Below are positions 24,566-36,819 of a stretch of DNA of 64,000 nucleotides, one piece after another. Position 1 is the first letter of the stretch. Each line of letters starts with the position of its first letter. The translations under genes were made by a program, and so were the position numbers. This stretch comes from Tillus elongatus (Eukaryota > Arthropoda > Insecta > Coleoptera > Cleridae), in contig OZ023264.1 of the NCBI GenBank assembly GCA_964006375.1, positions 19,425,861 through 19,489,860 on the forward strand, written 5' to 3'. The notes beneath the pieces were generated by a model. It did not search any database. It was not told the origin of the DNA and saw only the letters and a program-made list of their open reading frames with translations.

Positions 24566-25461
24566 ATTTTTGATTTCAGCTGCAGTTTCCAGAACTACCG
24601 GAATATTAGCTACCGATCGTTTTGCACATGCAGGCACATCGTTAACAGACTCACTTTTTCTAATTTATGCACGACACTGCGAATTCTTTTCTATGTTCGG
24701 CGATTATGAGGACCGAAATATTCACAAATTTTTAGAAAAGTTTTCATACATATTTGATAATAAGTTTTAGCGATATAAACACGTTGCCATGTTGGGTATC
24801 GCTCCATAATTAAACTTTTACTAGTTTACAGATTAACCAGATCTATCAAAAACTTCTAGCAGTATTGCCATATGATTAATGAAACCTAAAACCACCCGGT
24901 ATATAATAATATATAATTGAAAAACGTATTATTTACTGTTTTCTAAGTGGATCTTGTAATATATAGCTAAAAAATATATAAGTCGTTAATTGGATTTCTT
25001 CAAACATCTTTGTTTGTTTAGGCTGAAACATTAAACCTATTTGGTCCCCAGTCATTTGCATAGTGCTCTTACTACAAACACCAAATTCCGGTTATATTAC
25101 GTTTACATAGTAAACTGGCTGTAATAATTTACATACTTTCATATATTTATTATGTTTCGCTTCATATTTCGAAGCTTACTCTCTCGATGTTGTTACAAGC
25201 CTTAGCAGCATATATAAGTTGCTGAGTTTGCTTACAATCTTATCCTTCTAGGCGGCTTCATCAACGTAAGTGAGGTCGTTTACACCGTAATAGAGATACA
25301 AGACATGACAGTGAGAAAGCATCACCCTGTAAATTTGGGTGTATTTTAGTTCACACTAAGTCACGTATCTTGTTACCAAAATTTAACACGTTATCTTAGG
25401 GTATTAATAAAAACTTTATTTATGTTAATCAAATTAATACAGCTTATATTGTAAAAAAAGA
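24566..25461. other. No gene seen
   Basis: An open frame at 24570-24770 (+) is unrecognised. Otherwise AT-rich unique-looking sequence. Confidence 0.4.
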
Positions 25462-25498
25462 TCTGGAGGTAGCAAGTGCGTTATGGTGGCGAATATTC
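25462..25498 (-). mobile_element. Family A terminus, fragment
   Basis: TCTGGAGGTAGCAAGTGCG and GTTATGGTGGCGAAT are the reversed A 3-prime end. The SINE below inserted just beyond it. Confidence 0.7.
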
Positions 25499-25509
25499 AA
25501 ACAAATATT

Positions 25510-25870
25510 TATGTGTGTGTTTTGTTTCTTTAACGTCAGCCTATTTCCGCGACTATGGCCAATCACCGACGCCAGGGAGCAGTTTCCCCCCTCACTATCC
25601 TGGAAATTTTGCCAAACCCCTGCCTTCCTGTAAGGAAGGTAGGGATCTTTAACGTTCCCAACATCGCATAGACACGGGATCGACGGCTTTATGCCTCCTC
25701 CGAAGGGCGGAACGTGCAGACATTGAACTTGCTCAAATACAATTCCAGAACCTCGGTTGAAGTTAATGTTACAGTTTTTACTCAAAAAGTGAAAGGAGAA
25801 ATCTGGGATCGAACCCAGTACCCTTCGGTTCAGAGGCACACGTTCTTACCCCTGAACCACCGAGGTTTCT
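25510..25870 (-). mobile_element. tRNA-derived SINE, copy 3, with target duplication
   Basis: Complete reversed SINE: tail complement at 25525-25550, head with B box (GGTTCGATCCC) and A box near 25815-25860. The 11-bp duplication AAACAAATATT flanks it at 25499-25509 and 25871-25881. The tail reads AAACAAAACACACACATA on the element strand. A 131-codon frame across it is not a gene. Confidence 0.93.
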
Positions 25871-26074
25871 AAACAAATATTTCAAAGCCATGGAAACATT
25901 TGAAAAATTAAATGCTTATAACCTTTCTCCTTTAATTTAGAGATCTGGAATTTAAAATAGTATGCGTTTGACAATAGGCCGATTCTATTGTTAAACGCAT
26001 ACTATAGAACACGTCGATTGTGCTTGCAAGCACACTTTTTTGAATCTTAACAGAATGTATAGCATTCAATCCCT

Positions 26075-27490
26075 AGCGGGGGTGACTTTCACCCCCTTAA
26101 TTTAAATAGGTAGGTCGAGTGGCACCTTTTTGGAAAGTTATTTTGATTTTATATTCAAAGCTGCATATTTTAAATCTACTGCCTAGCTTTTAGATATTTG
26201 CTTTAAAAGCTTAGGCAGCAATCTTAAAATCCATCTTTTTAGATATTTGCTTTGAAAACTTAGGCTGCAATTTTAAAATCCACCGATTGGCTTTTTAAAC
26301 ATTTGCTTTGAAAACTTAGGCTGCCATTTTTAAATCTACCGATTGGTTTTGAAGATATTTGCTTTTAAAACCTTAACTGCAATTTTAAGATTTACTGATT
26401 GTTTTTTTTTACATATTTGCTTTGAAAACTTAGGCTGCAATTTTAAAATCCACCGATTAGCTTTTTAGATATTTGCTTCGAAATTTTAGGCTGCAATTTT
26501 AAAATCTACCTATAAGCTTTTTAGATAATTGCTTTGAAAAATTAGGCTGTTACTTGAAAATCTACCGATTGGTTTTGGAGATGTTTGTTTTGAAAACCTT
26601 AACTGTAATTTTAAGATCTACTCATTGGTTTTTTAGATATTTGCTTTGAAAACTTAAGCTGTAATTTTAAAATCCGCTGAGTAGCTTTTTAGATATTTGC
26701 TTTAAAAACTTAGGCTGAAATTTTGAAATTTATCGATTTGTTTTGGAGATATTTGCTTTGAAAAACTTAACTACAATTTTAAGATTACTGACTGGTTTTT
26801 TATATATTTGCTTTGAAAACTTATCCTGCAAATTTTAAATCCACCGATTGGCCTTTTAGATATTCGCTTTGAAAATTTAGGCTGCAATTTTGAAATCTAC
26901 CGATTGCTTTTGGAGATATTTGCTTTGAAAACCTTAACGGTAATTTTAAGATATACTGGTTGGTTTTTTTTTAGATATTTGCTTGAAAAACTTAGGCTGC
27001 AATTTTGAAATCGACGGATTGGTTTTGGAGGTATTTGCTTGGAAAACCTTAACTGCAATTTTAAGATCTACTGATTGGTTTTTTAGATATTTGTTTTAAA
27101 AATTTAGGCTGCAATTTTAAAATCCACCGACTAACTTAGGCTGCAATTTTGAATCTATCAAAACGTTTTGGATGTTTACTTTGAAAAAGTTTAAAACCTA
27201 CTGATTAGTTATTTAGATCATTGCTTTGAAAAATTAGGCTGTAACTTTAAAATCTACCGTTTAGCTTTATAGATATTTGCTTTCAAAACTTAGGCTGCAA
27301 TTTAAAATTCTACCGATTGGTTTCTTATATTTGCTCTGAAAATTTTAACCGCAATTCTAAAATCTATAGATTTTTTTTTGTTTCGATATTTGCTTTGAAA
27401 ACTTAGGCTGCAATTTTAAAATCTATCGATTAGCTTTTCCACATATGCTTCGAAAACTTGGGCTGCAATTCTAAAATCTACCGATTAGTT
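26075..27490. repeat. Minisatellite of about 57 bp, about 23 units, from a foldback arm
   Basis: The left edge GCGGGGGTGACTTTCACCCCC matches the foldback element at 3486-3884. From about 26150 a unit of roughly 57 bp containing AGATATTTGCTTTGAAAAC and GGCTGCAATTTTAAAATC repeats to 27490. Units differ by substitutions and small indels. The right end of the element was not seen; a family A copy interrupts at 27494. Confidence 0.9.
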
Positions 27491-27493
27491 TTT

Positions 27494-27613
27494 AGTGAAT
27501 TTTCTTAAAAACAAATTTAGTAATAAGGAAATCACGATTTTTTAGTTTTGAAAATATTTTCTCAAATGAGCGCAAACTAGGCCCCTTACAACACATATCC
27601 AGGGTCAGTTTCA

Positions 27614-27689
<76 letters not shown>

Positions 27690-28549
27690 GTGTACCAAAA
27701 TCTAGATCTGTAACTGAAAAGACAAAAAAGGTATAGGCATGAAAAAAAAAATAGAGATTTTCCCCCTTAAAACGTCAAAGTCGCAATTTGAAACGTCAAA
27801 ATTCGCAACATTTAGGCAAGGAACTCGAAACAAAAACGGGTTGTGTGAAGAAATGTAGCAAGAAGAGTGTTTACAAACCCTTAAGTTTCAGCTTTAACCA
27901 TCACTGTCCTTTATTTTACTATAATATTTCCAGAAAATCCTTTCTCTGATGCTTTGGCAGTAGTTTTAGTTATAGAGTTTATCATTTAGTGGTCTATAAT
28001 TTTTAACGAATTTTGGTAAAAAAATCAATAAACCTCAATATATACGTTATTATACAAGATACGAAAAAAAATTTGTGTATGTTAATTATAGGGTGTCTTT
28101 GGTTACAACTTAAAAATAATTTCTACAATCACAGGTGTCCCATAAGTCGTTGGTGATACAAGTTTTCTTTTTTTTTAATCGAACACGCTTTATATTATTG
28201 CATTTTGCATTTTTCATCGAAATAAAATGTACGTTTGTAAGAAAAGAAATTCGGAACGCAGGAAGTGCGTTATGGTGGCGAATTTTCATTAATTTCTTTA
28301 AATTAAATAGCTCAATTTGCTAGAAACCTGTAAGGTTCGTTGGCCGAGAAATCAGTTTTTTTTTCTTCGGAAAATTTTTTGTAAATTTTCAAACAATAAA
28401 ATTATTTATATGAAATATGGTACATTGTTTCACCTATACATGTTATGCGGGAAAGCAAATTTGATGTCACATTTCTTTAAGAAACACATATTTGCTATTA
28501 AAAACATTTTTATGAAAATTCACTCATAACGCACTTGCTGCGTCCAGAG
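27494..28549 (+). mobile_element. Family A element, complete
   Basis: Starts AGTGAATTTTCTTAAAAAC and ends GCACTTGCTGCGTCCAGAG. A TA tract lies at 27619-27687. A reversed terminus GCAGGAAGTGCGTTATGG near 28258 makes its last 290 bp a unit with inverted ends. Flanked by T-runs on both sides. Confidence 0.88.
27619..27687. repeat. (TA)n microsatellite
   Basis: Pure TA tract of 69 bp, at the usual central site of family A. Confidence 0.98.
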
Positions 28550-28805
28550 TTTTTTCTTTAAATGCCTGTAACTTTCTTTGTGTTAACTTGGAGATCTTAA
28601 TCTCGGTACATAAGTTAATTTTTATAATATAAATCTGTGCACCAAATCTGGTTTCCATAACTTTGTTATTTCCGGAGATACCAACATTTTCCTAAATAAA
28701 ACTCAACATTTTCCTGAAAAAAAATGACTTATCCAAGCCACTTTCAAAATGAAGATACTCGCCAGATTTAATCACAATCAACCAATTATTTTTTGAGTTA
28801 TTGGT

Positions 28806-28808
<3 letters not shown>

Positions 28809-28882
<74 letters not shown>
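28809..28882. repeat. (TA)n microsatellite, left part
   Basis: TA tract of 74 bp to the left of the inserted inverted repeat. Confidence 0.98.
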
Positions 28883-29220
<338 letters not shown>

Positions 29221-29346
29221 AACAGTCTAAAACTAACCCCTGATGTGGGTCCTAGGGGTTCTAGTTCGAGAGCATTTGAAGAAACTTTTTCAAAATTCAA
29301 AAGTGGTGATCTCCTCATTAGTGAATATTTTCTACAAAAATTCACT

Positions 29347-29506
29347 AAAAGACAGTATCGCACGAGGCCTCGCGCAGCCTTTTGTAATAGCAGGTAATGA
29401 GTTAATGACATATTATTTTTTTTAGGCAAACTGTCTTCTATATTTTGGTAATTGTTGTTTTCTTTTTATTTACATTATACAAAACCTGAGCCTCAGATTG
29501 TCTTTT
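29347..29506. other. No gene seen
   Basis: Short spacer between two family A copies. Confidence 0.4.
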
Positions 29507-29635
29507 AGTGAATTTTCTTAAAAAAAAATCACTAATGAGGACATCCCGACCTTTGAATTTTGAAAAAATTTCTTCAAATGAGCGCTAATTACGCCCCCCA
29601 GAACACATATCCGGGGTCAGTTTTAATTTTTATAT

Positions 29636-29726
<91 letters not shown>

Positions 29727-30824
29727 ACCGATAACTTAAAAAATAATAGGCCGATTTTAATTAAATTTGGTGAATACCTTCCTTTTAAAAATGGCTTGGA
29801 TAAGTTCTTATCCAGGAAAATCTGCCCAGGTTTTCCCGGAAAATTTTGTGTTTTCTTTCAAAAAAACTTTATATCTCCGGAATTAACAAAGTAAGTGCAA
29901 TCAGATTTGGTACGCGGGTTTATATCTTTATAGGTAAGTCACCTATCAAGCTTTGTAGGTCAAAAGACAAAAAAGTTATTGGCATTTAAAAAATAATTGG
30001 GATTTTCCTTAAAACGTCAAAGTTGCGATTTAAAACGTCAAAATTGGCAACATTTAGGCAAAAAACTTAGATCTAATACGGGCTATGGAAAGAAAATTTC
30101 TCAACAAGAATGTTTTGCAAACCCTGAAATTTTAGATTCAACCGTCACTGTCCTTCATTTTACTAAAATATTTCCAGAAAATTCATTTCAAATAGACCCT
30201 TTCTCTGATGCTTGACAGTAGTCTTAGCGATAGAGTTTAGCGTTTAATGGTATATAGTTTTTGTCGAATTTTCGTAAAAAATCAATAATGTCAATATATC
30301 CGTTATTATACAAGATATGAAAAAAATTGTATACATTAATTATAAAGTGTCTTGAGCTGCATACTAAAAAAATACTTCTACTATCACAGACTGGCTCATA
30401 AGTAGTTGGTGATACAAATTTTCTTTTTTTTTCAATCAAACACGCCTTATGTTATTGCATTTTTGCATTTTGCATCGAAATATAATACATGTGTGTAAGA
30501 AAAGCAATTCTGGAGGCAGCAAGTGCGTTATGGTAGCGAATTTTGATCAAATGCTTCATATTTGAATAGCTGAATTTGCTATTAACCTATAAGGTTGACC
30601 AAGAAACGAGTTTTTTCCGGAACACTTTAAGTTTACTTTCGGAAATTTTTGTACATTTTCAAACAATAAAGTTATTTTGCTAAAACATTACACATTGTTT
30701 TTACTATACAGGTTATACTGGTAACCAAATTTGATGCCTGCTTTCTGAAAAAAAACACACATAGTTGCTATCAAAAACATTTTTATAAAAATTCACTACC
30801 ATAACTCACTTGCTGCGTCCAGAC
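29507..30824 (+). mobile_element. Family A element, complete
   Basis: 5-prime end AGTGAATTTTCTTAAAAA; TA tract 29640-29723; conserved inner blocks (GGAAAATTTTGTGTTTTC, CATTTAGGCA, AATAGACCCTTTCTCTGATG); inverted internal terminus at about 30510; 3-prime end ACTTGCTGCGTCCAGAC. Flanked by TTTT on both sides. Confidence 0.9.
29640..29723. repeat. (TA)n microsatellite
   Basis: Pure TA tract of 84 bp at the central site of family A. Confidence 0.98.
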
Positions 30825-31433
30825 TTTTTTCATTGACTGTCTCCTATACGTAATACAGTTTTGTTTATTCATCGACATTATACAATATTTTAATTGTCTG
30901 ATGGCGACAATGGCTGACAATAAAAATGAATACCAGATGGCCATCTGGAGAAAACTTCATATGACAATAAACATGTAGGTTTTTATGTCAAGCAGGCCTC
31001 TCTCGTGTGTTGAATTAGCGGTTTTAGTGTGGGGCTCTCATAAAATGAAATTGCCCTAGTTTGTTATAACTCGTTTGCAACATATAAGTAGCATATAAAA
31101 GGAGCTGTATTACTTGAGGAGTTACTCAGCAACAATGGGGAATCGTTCTAATAATCTGAAAAGCCAGCAAGTAGGTAGGTCTTTGAATGCGCTCTATTCA
31201 GCAGCATTTTTCATCTCGAGACGCCACCAACTTCTACTAAATATATCAGTCACTGTTGTCAGATTGTAGCATATTTCGTAAAATATTGTGGATTTGGAAG
31301 TTGCTTAAATGTCTCTGGAAAAATTTGATATATGCAACTATTAGAGGTGTTAAAATTTTTGATTTATGTTTGAGCAGCACTACAACGGAAATATTATCAT
31401 TAACATCATCACAGTCCAAAGGCGATACTTTTA
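30825..31433. other. No gene seen
   Basis: No coding region or known repeat recognised. Confidence 0.45.
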
Positions 31434-31560
31434 ACGAATTTTCATTAAGACAAATTCGCTAATAGAGAGGTCACGATGATAAGCTTTTGATGAAAAATTC
31501 TTCAGATGAGCGCGAATTTGGGTCCCTAGAAGCCAAAATCAATCACCGTTTTAGAGAATT
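31434..31560 (+). mobile_element. Family A/B-like 5-prime end, diverged
   Basis: AACGAATTTTCATTAAGACAAATTCGCT then GATGAGCGCGAATTTGGGTCCCTAGA, matching the B element start at 11636. A fitting 3-prime end lies at 35201-35240. Confidence 0.6.
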
Positions 31561-32037
31561 TGGTGACCTGAAGTTCCTTGAACTGACATATTTCTGCAGC
31601 AAGAAAACTGTATCCGAAGAAGTATTTAAGTGCTTACGACAAGTTTACGAATTTTTTTAACATGGTAGCTCTTCGTGCTCAGTTGAGCGTATTATATAAA
31701 ATGGCAGAAATAAATGACATACTAAGTTGTGCAAAAGCGACCACGTTTCTCAAGCAAAGCCACATTGACCTTGCGTATTATGAAATCGGTAAACTCTGCG
31801 AATTAGCATTAACTATATCAGCTACAAGTGCGTTAGTTGAACGCAGTTTTTCTGATTCAGAACGTATTAAAAGTTTCGTTTGGAGCTCTACAAGAAAGAG
31901 CGACTTTCAAATGTTGCAGTGATATCCATTAAAAAGGATTTTATTCAAACGGTTCCCCAAAGTCCCCAATTTGACAATGACGTCATAGAAGAATGTTTAA
32001 AACAGGAGAAGCGCATTGATTTAATTTACAAGTAGAT
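31560..32037 (+). pseudogene. hAT transposase C-terminal (dimerisation) fragment
   Basis: Reads KFLELTYFCSKKT, HIDLAYYEIGKLCELALTI, then ATSALVERSFSDSERIKSF, the hallmark hAT C-terminal block. After a frameshift near 31890 it continues as RLSNVAVISIKKDF and ends at a stop near 32035 (RIDLIYK). The catalytic core upstream is absent. A stop at about 31660 also breaks the frame. Confidence 0.85.
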
Positions 32038-32514
32038 AGGTAAGTGTGTTCTGGCAATAATATTTTTCATTTTGCATGGCTGGCCACACTGGAGAATTGG
32101 AAGTTATGTCAACGAAACATATTTATTGACGACAATATTATTTTAAATTAAATTTGTAATTTTGGATTTGAGAAATTTGGTCACTATAATCCATTGCTTC
32201 CCCTATTTGAAAATCCACCGCACGCCCCTGCCCAGTTGTTTCATTGCTCTAGAGATATGCTCGTATTTTCTAAGGTCATAAACCAAAGGGGGGCAGCTAT
32301 TTTGGACCACTTGAATCCTAGTGTTTCTTACAGATTCCAAAGATGGACAATAGAGAACATCATAGTACTAAATCTTTATAGAGTCTCTTAAGAGTGCTAA
32401 CACTAACAAACTGTCTGTTAGCATACAGTTTTTTAAGCGATATAATATGTAACTGCTTATAAAGGCTTCTTTTATAACAGAAGAGTAACTTGTTTTAAAA
32501 CCCCAGAGTAAGGA

Positions 32515-32517
<3 letters not shown>

Positions 32518-32596
<79 letters not shown>
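32518..32596. repeat. (TA)n microsatellite
   Basis: Pure TA tract of 79 bp. Confidence 0.98.
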
Positions 32597-32598
<2 letters not shown>

Positions 32599-33315
32599 AT
32601 ACGTGTTGCTATTGCTATGGTTTATATGATGTTGCTTATAGTTTTATATGTTATAGGTTATATTTTATACAGATGTATATAAATTTATAAAAATTTGTAT
32701 ATATTATGTGTCCAGATGTATGTAAAGAATGTACATTTTGTTTGAATTATGTGTCAAATTGTATTTTGTTTTATTAATGTATGTAAATATCTAAATAAAT
32801 GTATTTTTTTTCTTTGTTTGTTGTCGCTGTATGTATTGTGTATTATTGCGGTTAAGTGTATTGATAATAAAGGTACGTAGACCTTTAATATTTTATCCTT
32901 TTATCGGCGAATATAATGCTTGATGTTTAGTATCTTAAATTTTTCACATACAATATGACTTATGTCAATCAAAGATACCTAATTGTTTGTGTTTGTATAT
33001 GATTTAATGACCTCTTACTTTGCTTTCTTTTTTTTTTTCGCCTCGGCTTGCTCTATCTCAGGGATTTTCTGTAGGTTCAAAGTCTGATTACGATGTTAAA
33101 TGATTCTCTTATAATTTTGTTTGTTTTTTTTAATGTTTCGAGAACGAATCTTAGAACTTAGATTATTTTTGTACGAGTGCTATCACAAATGAGCTTAGTT
33201 AACTTTCTTATTTTATTTAATGCTAATTTATTAACTCTCTTTGTCTGGTCAGTATCTAAATTTTAAACCAATCTTGTTGAATTTATTAAGTTTTTGATAT
33301 ATTTATCAATAGTTT

Positions 33316-33318
<3 letters not shown>

Positions 33319-33378
<60 letters not shown>
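33319..33378. repeat. (TA)n microsatellite
   Basis: Pure TA tract of 60 bp. Confidence 0.98.
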
Positions 33379-33383
<5 letters not shown>

Positions 33384-34060
33384 CAATGAATCAATCAACA
33401 ATTTCAAAATTTAGCCAGTTAATACTATTATGCAGTCCTCCTTCCCATTCAGTGACAACTGTGTTGCATACCTCACCGTCTTTCTTGGCTATTTACAAGC
33501 GTGATACTAGCGCCTGCAGGGAATGAATCTCTAATTACGTTTTTATTGTCTGGTTATGGTAAAGATGGTTGTTGTTTAATTTGTTTCTGAGGCCTGATGT
33601 TCTTATTATGTATTTTGATTAACTGTTCCAGTAGCTGAAATGTGCTTTTATGAAATTATATGCACAAAGAAATGGTTTTGTTGGCTTGTGGCTACCACCG
33701 AATTGTTTTCATTTGAAAATACGTAAATACCTATGTATTGTTTAAAGGAAACTTAGTGTTTGTTTGTCTGGCAGGGCTTTGTTGACTAAACTGTTGTTCC
33801 CTCTCCTATCACACTACAAATTTCTACTCTTTTAACACAAATTTCGCTCCTATTTCACATCTATCTCTTTCTTCCTCCATCAAAATTTCAGAAAGTCCTT
33901 TCTTTGTATTATTTTTCTTCCAACCAACCATTGCTACCCTCATTTATTTCGTCTCGCTCATTTTTCATTATCCTCCTGTTTGTCAGGGATACTTAATAGT
34001 ATTTTTTCATTATCATAAAATTACATTTCTGTCAAGAAAAGTTAACCTAACTACATATAA

Positions 34061-35165
34061 ATTGTGATATTAAAACAAATGGCGGACAGCATGCCGAAGG
34101 AAATCAGTCTGGGAGGCTACGAACTCCTCGATGACATTGAGAGTCATGAGATTCTGGAAATTTTCTCAGACTTGATACTTACAAAGATCAGTAGATACCT
34201 GCCTTTCAAAACAGTCCTTCTGGGAAGGAAACCAAACGACCCTATTGAGGGCCGATCTCTGCTGGTATACCGATGGCTCGAAAACCGATAGGGGGACAGG
34301 AGTCATCAGCGCGTATGGCAGAAACACCGATGCTAGATTATCAACTAGCCTCGGAAAGTACGCAACCATACACCAGGCAGAAGTGTATGCCATCGAGATG
34401 TGTGCAAGGAAAATTATACAAAACTAGTGCACACAGAAATCAATAAAAATGTACTCAGATAGCCAAGCTGCAATAAAAGCAATTGGTTCCTATCGTTGCA
34501 AGTCAAAAACGGTATAAAGCTGTAAGTCTGCGCTCAACGCACTGGGCAACTGCAATGAGGTGTCGCTGGTCTGGATACCGGGTCACTCGGAACATGATGG
34601 CAATGTAGAGGCCGACGCGCTTGCCAGGGGTGGTTCCCAGGAGAACTTTATCGGACCAGAACCTGTGCTGAGGATATCATCATGCACAGCAACACGCACC
34701 TTAAAGACCTGGACAGATAGAATCACAATCCAGCAATGGCAAAATCTGTCAGGATTAGCTCACTCTAAGGCGTTCATAAATGGCCTGTCAGAGTCAAGGG
34801 CTAAAAAACTTATAGAACTAAACCGATAGCAACGGTTGTACTCTAGTCGGCCTGTATACGGGACACTGCCGCTTACGTCACCACATGCAACGAATTGGTG
34901 TCAGTCAGGAAACTGAGTGCTGGCTGTGTATGGAGAGTGACGAAACAGCAGAGAACGTGCTGTGTTCCTGTCTGCTGTGGACAGGACAATACACCTGCTC
35001 TTTGGCAAGACAAAACTTGCACCTGAAGATCTGGATCAACCTTTGTCCACAAAGATTATCGACCGCTGCAGGAGGCTGGCTTTGTTGGGCGAAATATAAG
35101 ACTATTAGGCGCGAGCCACAATAGACTTTACGGTCGCAGTGGAGGGACCGTTATAGCCCACTCAC
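34061..35165 (+). mobile_element. RNase-H non-LTR retrotransposon F3, 3-prime part
   Basis: RNase H in broken frames: WYTDGSKTDRGTG (Asp), HQAEVYAIEMCA (Glu), MYSDSQAAIKAIG (Asp, near 34450), WIPGHSEHDGNVEADALARG (Asp). A knuckle CWLCMESDETAENVLCSC has Asn where the His should be. It differs in wording from F1 and F2 throughout, so it is a third family. Stops near 34290, 34425 and 34828 inactivate it. The reverse transcriptase is missing. Confidence 0.87.
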
Positions 35166-35200
35166 AATTTAACCAAACCTACCCTAACAGTGTACAAGTC

Positions 35201-35240
35201 TTACGAAAATTCACTACGATAATGCACTTGCTGCGTCCCG
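35201..35240 (+). mobile_element. Family A/B 3-prime end
   Basis: ACGAAAATTCACTACGATAA then the hairpin TGCACTTGCTGCG. May close the element that starts at 31434. Confidence 0.75.
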
Positions 35241-35906
35241 ATTTTTTTACTTTATCCGTTACACTTTCCGCTTACCATATCTTCGGGCCTGAGGCCGCCG
35301 ATTGACGAAACGCTCCACTGAAACATCAAAATCCTGTTAAAAAGCGAAGTGTACTTTATGTTGGATTTCATATCGTCATTTCTTTATTAACTCAATCTGG
35401 CAACACTGAGCGTCTCCCGTAATAACGTTCTGTTTCAGTTTGTCAGTATATTCAGAGTGAAGCAAGGGAGCTTTTTTGCTACATATCGCTGCCATGAATC
35501 TTAATAGAAACTTGCTCCAACGTGTTACGCCACCACATTATAATGCCAAGTTATAAACTTGCTGTGTATCAATTTTTAAAACAGCCTTTAGTCTCAACGG
35601 TGCAGATGTAAGATCTTTACTCTAGACGCAGCGCCTGCAGCATAAATTAATAAACATTTAGAACGTGATTTTTTTTGCAGCAGCATAACATTTTTTACAA
35701 CCTGAAATTGATTTTTTTAGCAGTAAAGCTTTAACGAGTTTTTTTAATCAGATCGTGCTATGTTAGTAACATTACGTAGCGACCATATTATCTTCTATAA
35801 AGTAAAACTCGCTCTTGGTAATGTAATCATTAAAGTATCTAACTAGTTAGCCGATTAACCGGTTATAACTTGATGCGAAAATGGTGGTTATCGATAAACA
35901 AAATAG
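35241..35906. other. No gene seen
   Basis: No recognised coding region, repeat or RNA gene. Confidence 0.45.
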
Positions 35907-36750
35907 TCTGGACGCAGCAAGTGCGTTATGGTAGCGAATTTTCTTAAAAATATTTTTAATAACAAATGTCTTGCTTTGATAAAAGCAGGCATCAAACTTG
36001 GTTGCTTATATAGTAGAAACAATGTACCATATTTCATCGAAATAAAATTTATTGTTTGAAAATATATAAACATTTTTCAAACGTCTGGATGCAGCAAGTG
36101 TGTTATGGATGTGAATTTCCATAAAAATGTTTTTAATAGCAAATGCGAGCAGGCATCAATCTGATTACCGGTATAGCCTATCTAGTAGAAACAATGTACT
36201 ATATTTTATCAAAATTACTTATGGTTTGAAAATATACAAAAAAATTTCTAAAATAAACTTAAATGTTGGTTTCCTAACCAAACAAGTTTACGTTAATAGT
36301 TGAGTTTTTTTTTTTTTTCCCTCAGGGCTCGTCCGCGGCCTTGCCGCCCCGATAGCACCGCAACCCTTGGTTGATTGTGCATACCCCTAGTCTTACTCCA
36401 CCCATTCCAAAATCACTGTGCCTTGAACTAGTCTGCACAGCGATTGGTAGGGTGAAGTTTTATATTGCTCTGTCTCCGGTCTAGAGTGACCGTAGATCAG
36501 TTGTCTTTTCCGGTCCAGAGCTATACACTCGCACAAGATGTGCTGGGCTGATTCCTCCCCCTCGCCGCAGAGTCTGCATGCGAGGTCCCCTTCGAACCGC
36601 CCCATTTTATGTAGGTGTTTCTTGACGGCCATGTGTCCCGTCAAGAGACCTGTTGTGTTTCTGAGCTGTCCTCTGCTAAGGTTTAGCAGCTCCACAGCTC
36701 TCTTTGAGTTATTGAAATTTGAAGGATTTAATGAAAATTCGGTACATTTG
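35907..36750 (-). mobile_element. Two family A termini in tandem, one split by F1
   Basis: Reversed 3-prime ends start at 35907 (TCTGGACGCAGCAAGTGCG) and again at 36084 (TCTGGATGCAGCAAGTGTG). The second continues to about 36299 and resumes at 36704 after an F1 retrotransposon; it ends with ATGAAAATTCGG near 36745. Confidence 0.78.
36305..36703 (-). mobile_element. RNase-H non-LTR retrotransposon F1, short 3-prime copy
   Basis: The reverse strand encodes the C-terminal end: ELLNLSRGQLRNTTGLLTGH, then CRLCGEGEESAQHILCEC, and a stop near 36395. The 3-prime end GACGAGCCCTGAGG is followed by 14 A (T at 36305-36318). A short duplication TTGAG(TT) lies at 36300 and 36704, inside a family A element. 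Very close to the 12922-14080 copy. Confidence 0.88.
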
Positions 36751-36819
36751 CAGATTAGCTCCCGAACGCTTTTCACAAAATTGTTTTCAGAAACATTACA
36801 AGGACCCCACCTGTATGCA

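Larger units (their letters stand above)
32038..34060. other. No gene seen; two TA tracts
   Basis: AT-rich, T-rich region (32640-34050) with no recognised coding sequence. It holds the TA tracts at 32518 and 33319. Confidence 0.45.

Noticed and set aside
26075..27490. CRISPR-like array
   Set aside because: Units are contiguous and diverging, without spacers, in a eukaryotic transposon setting.
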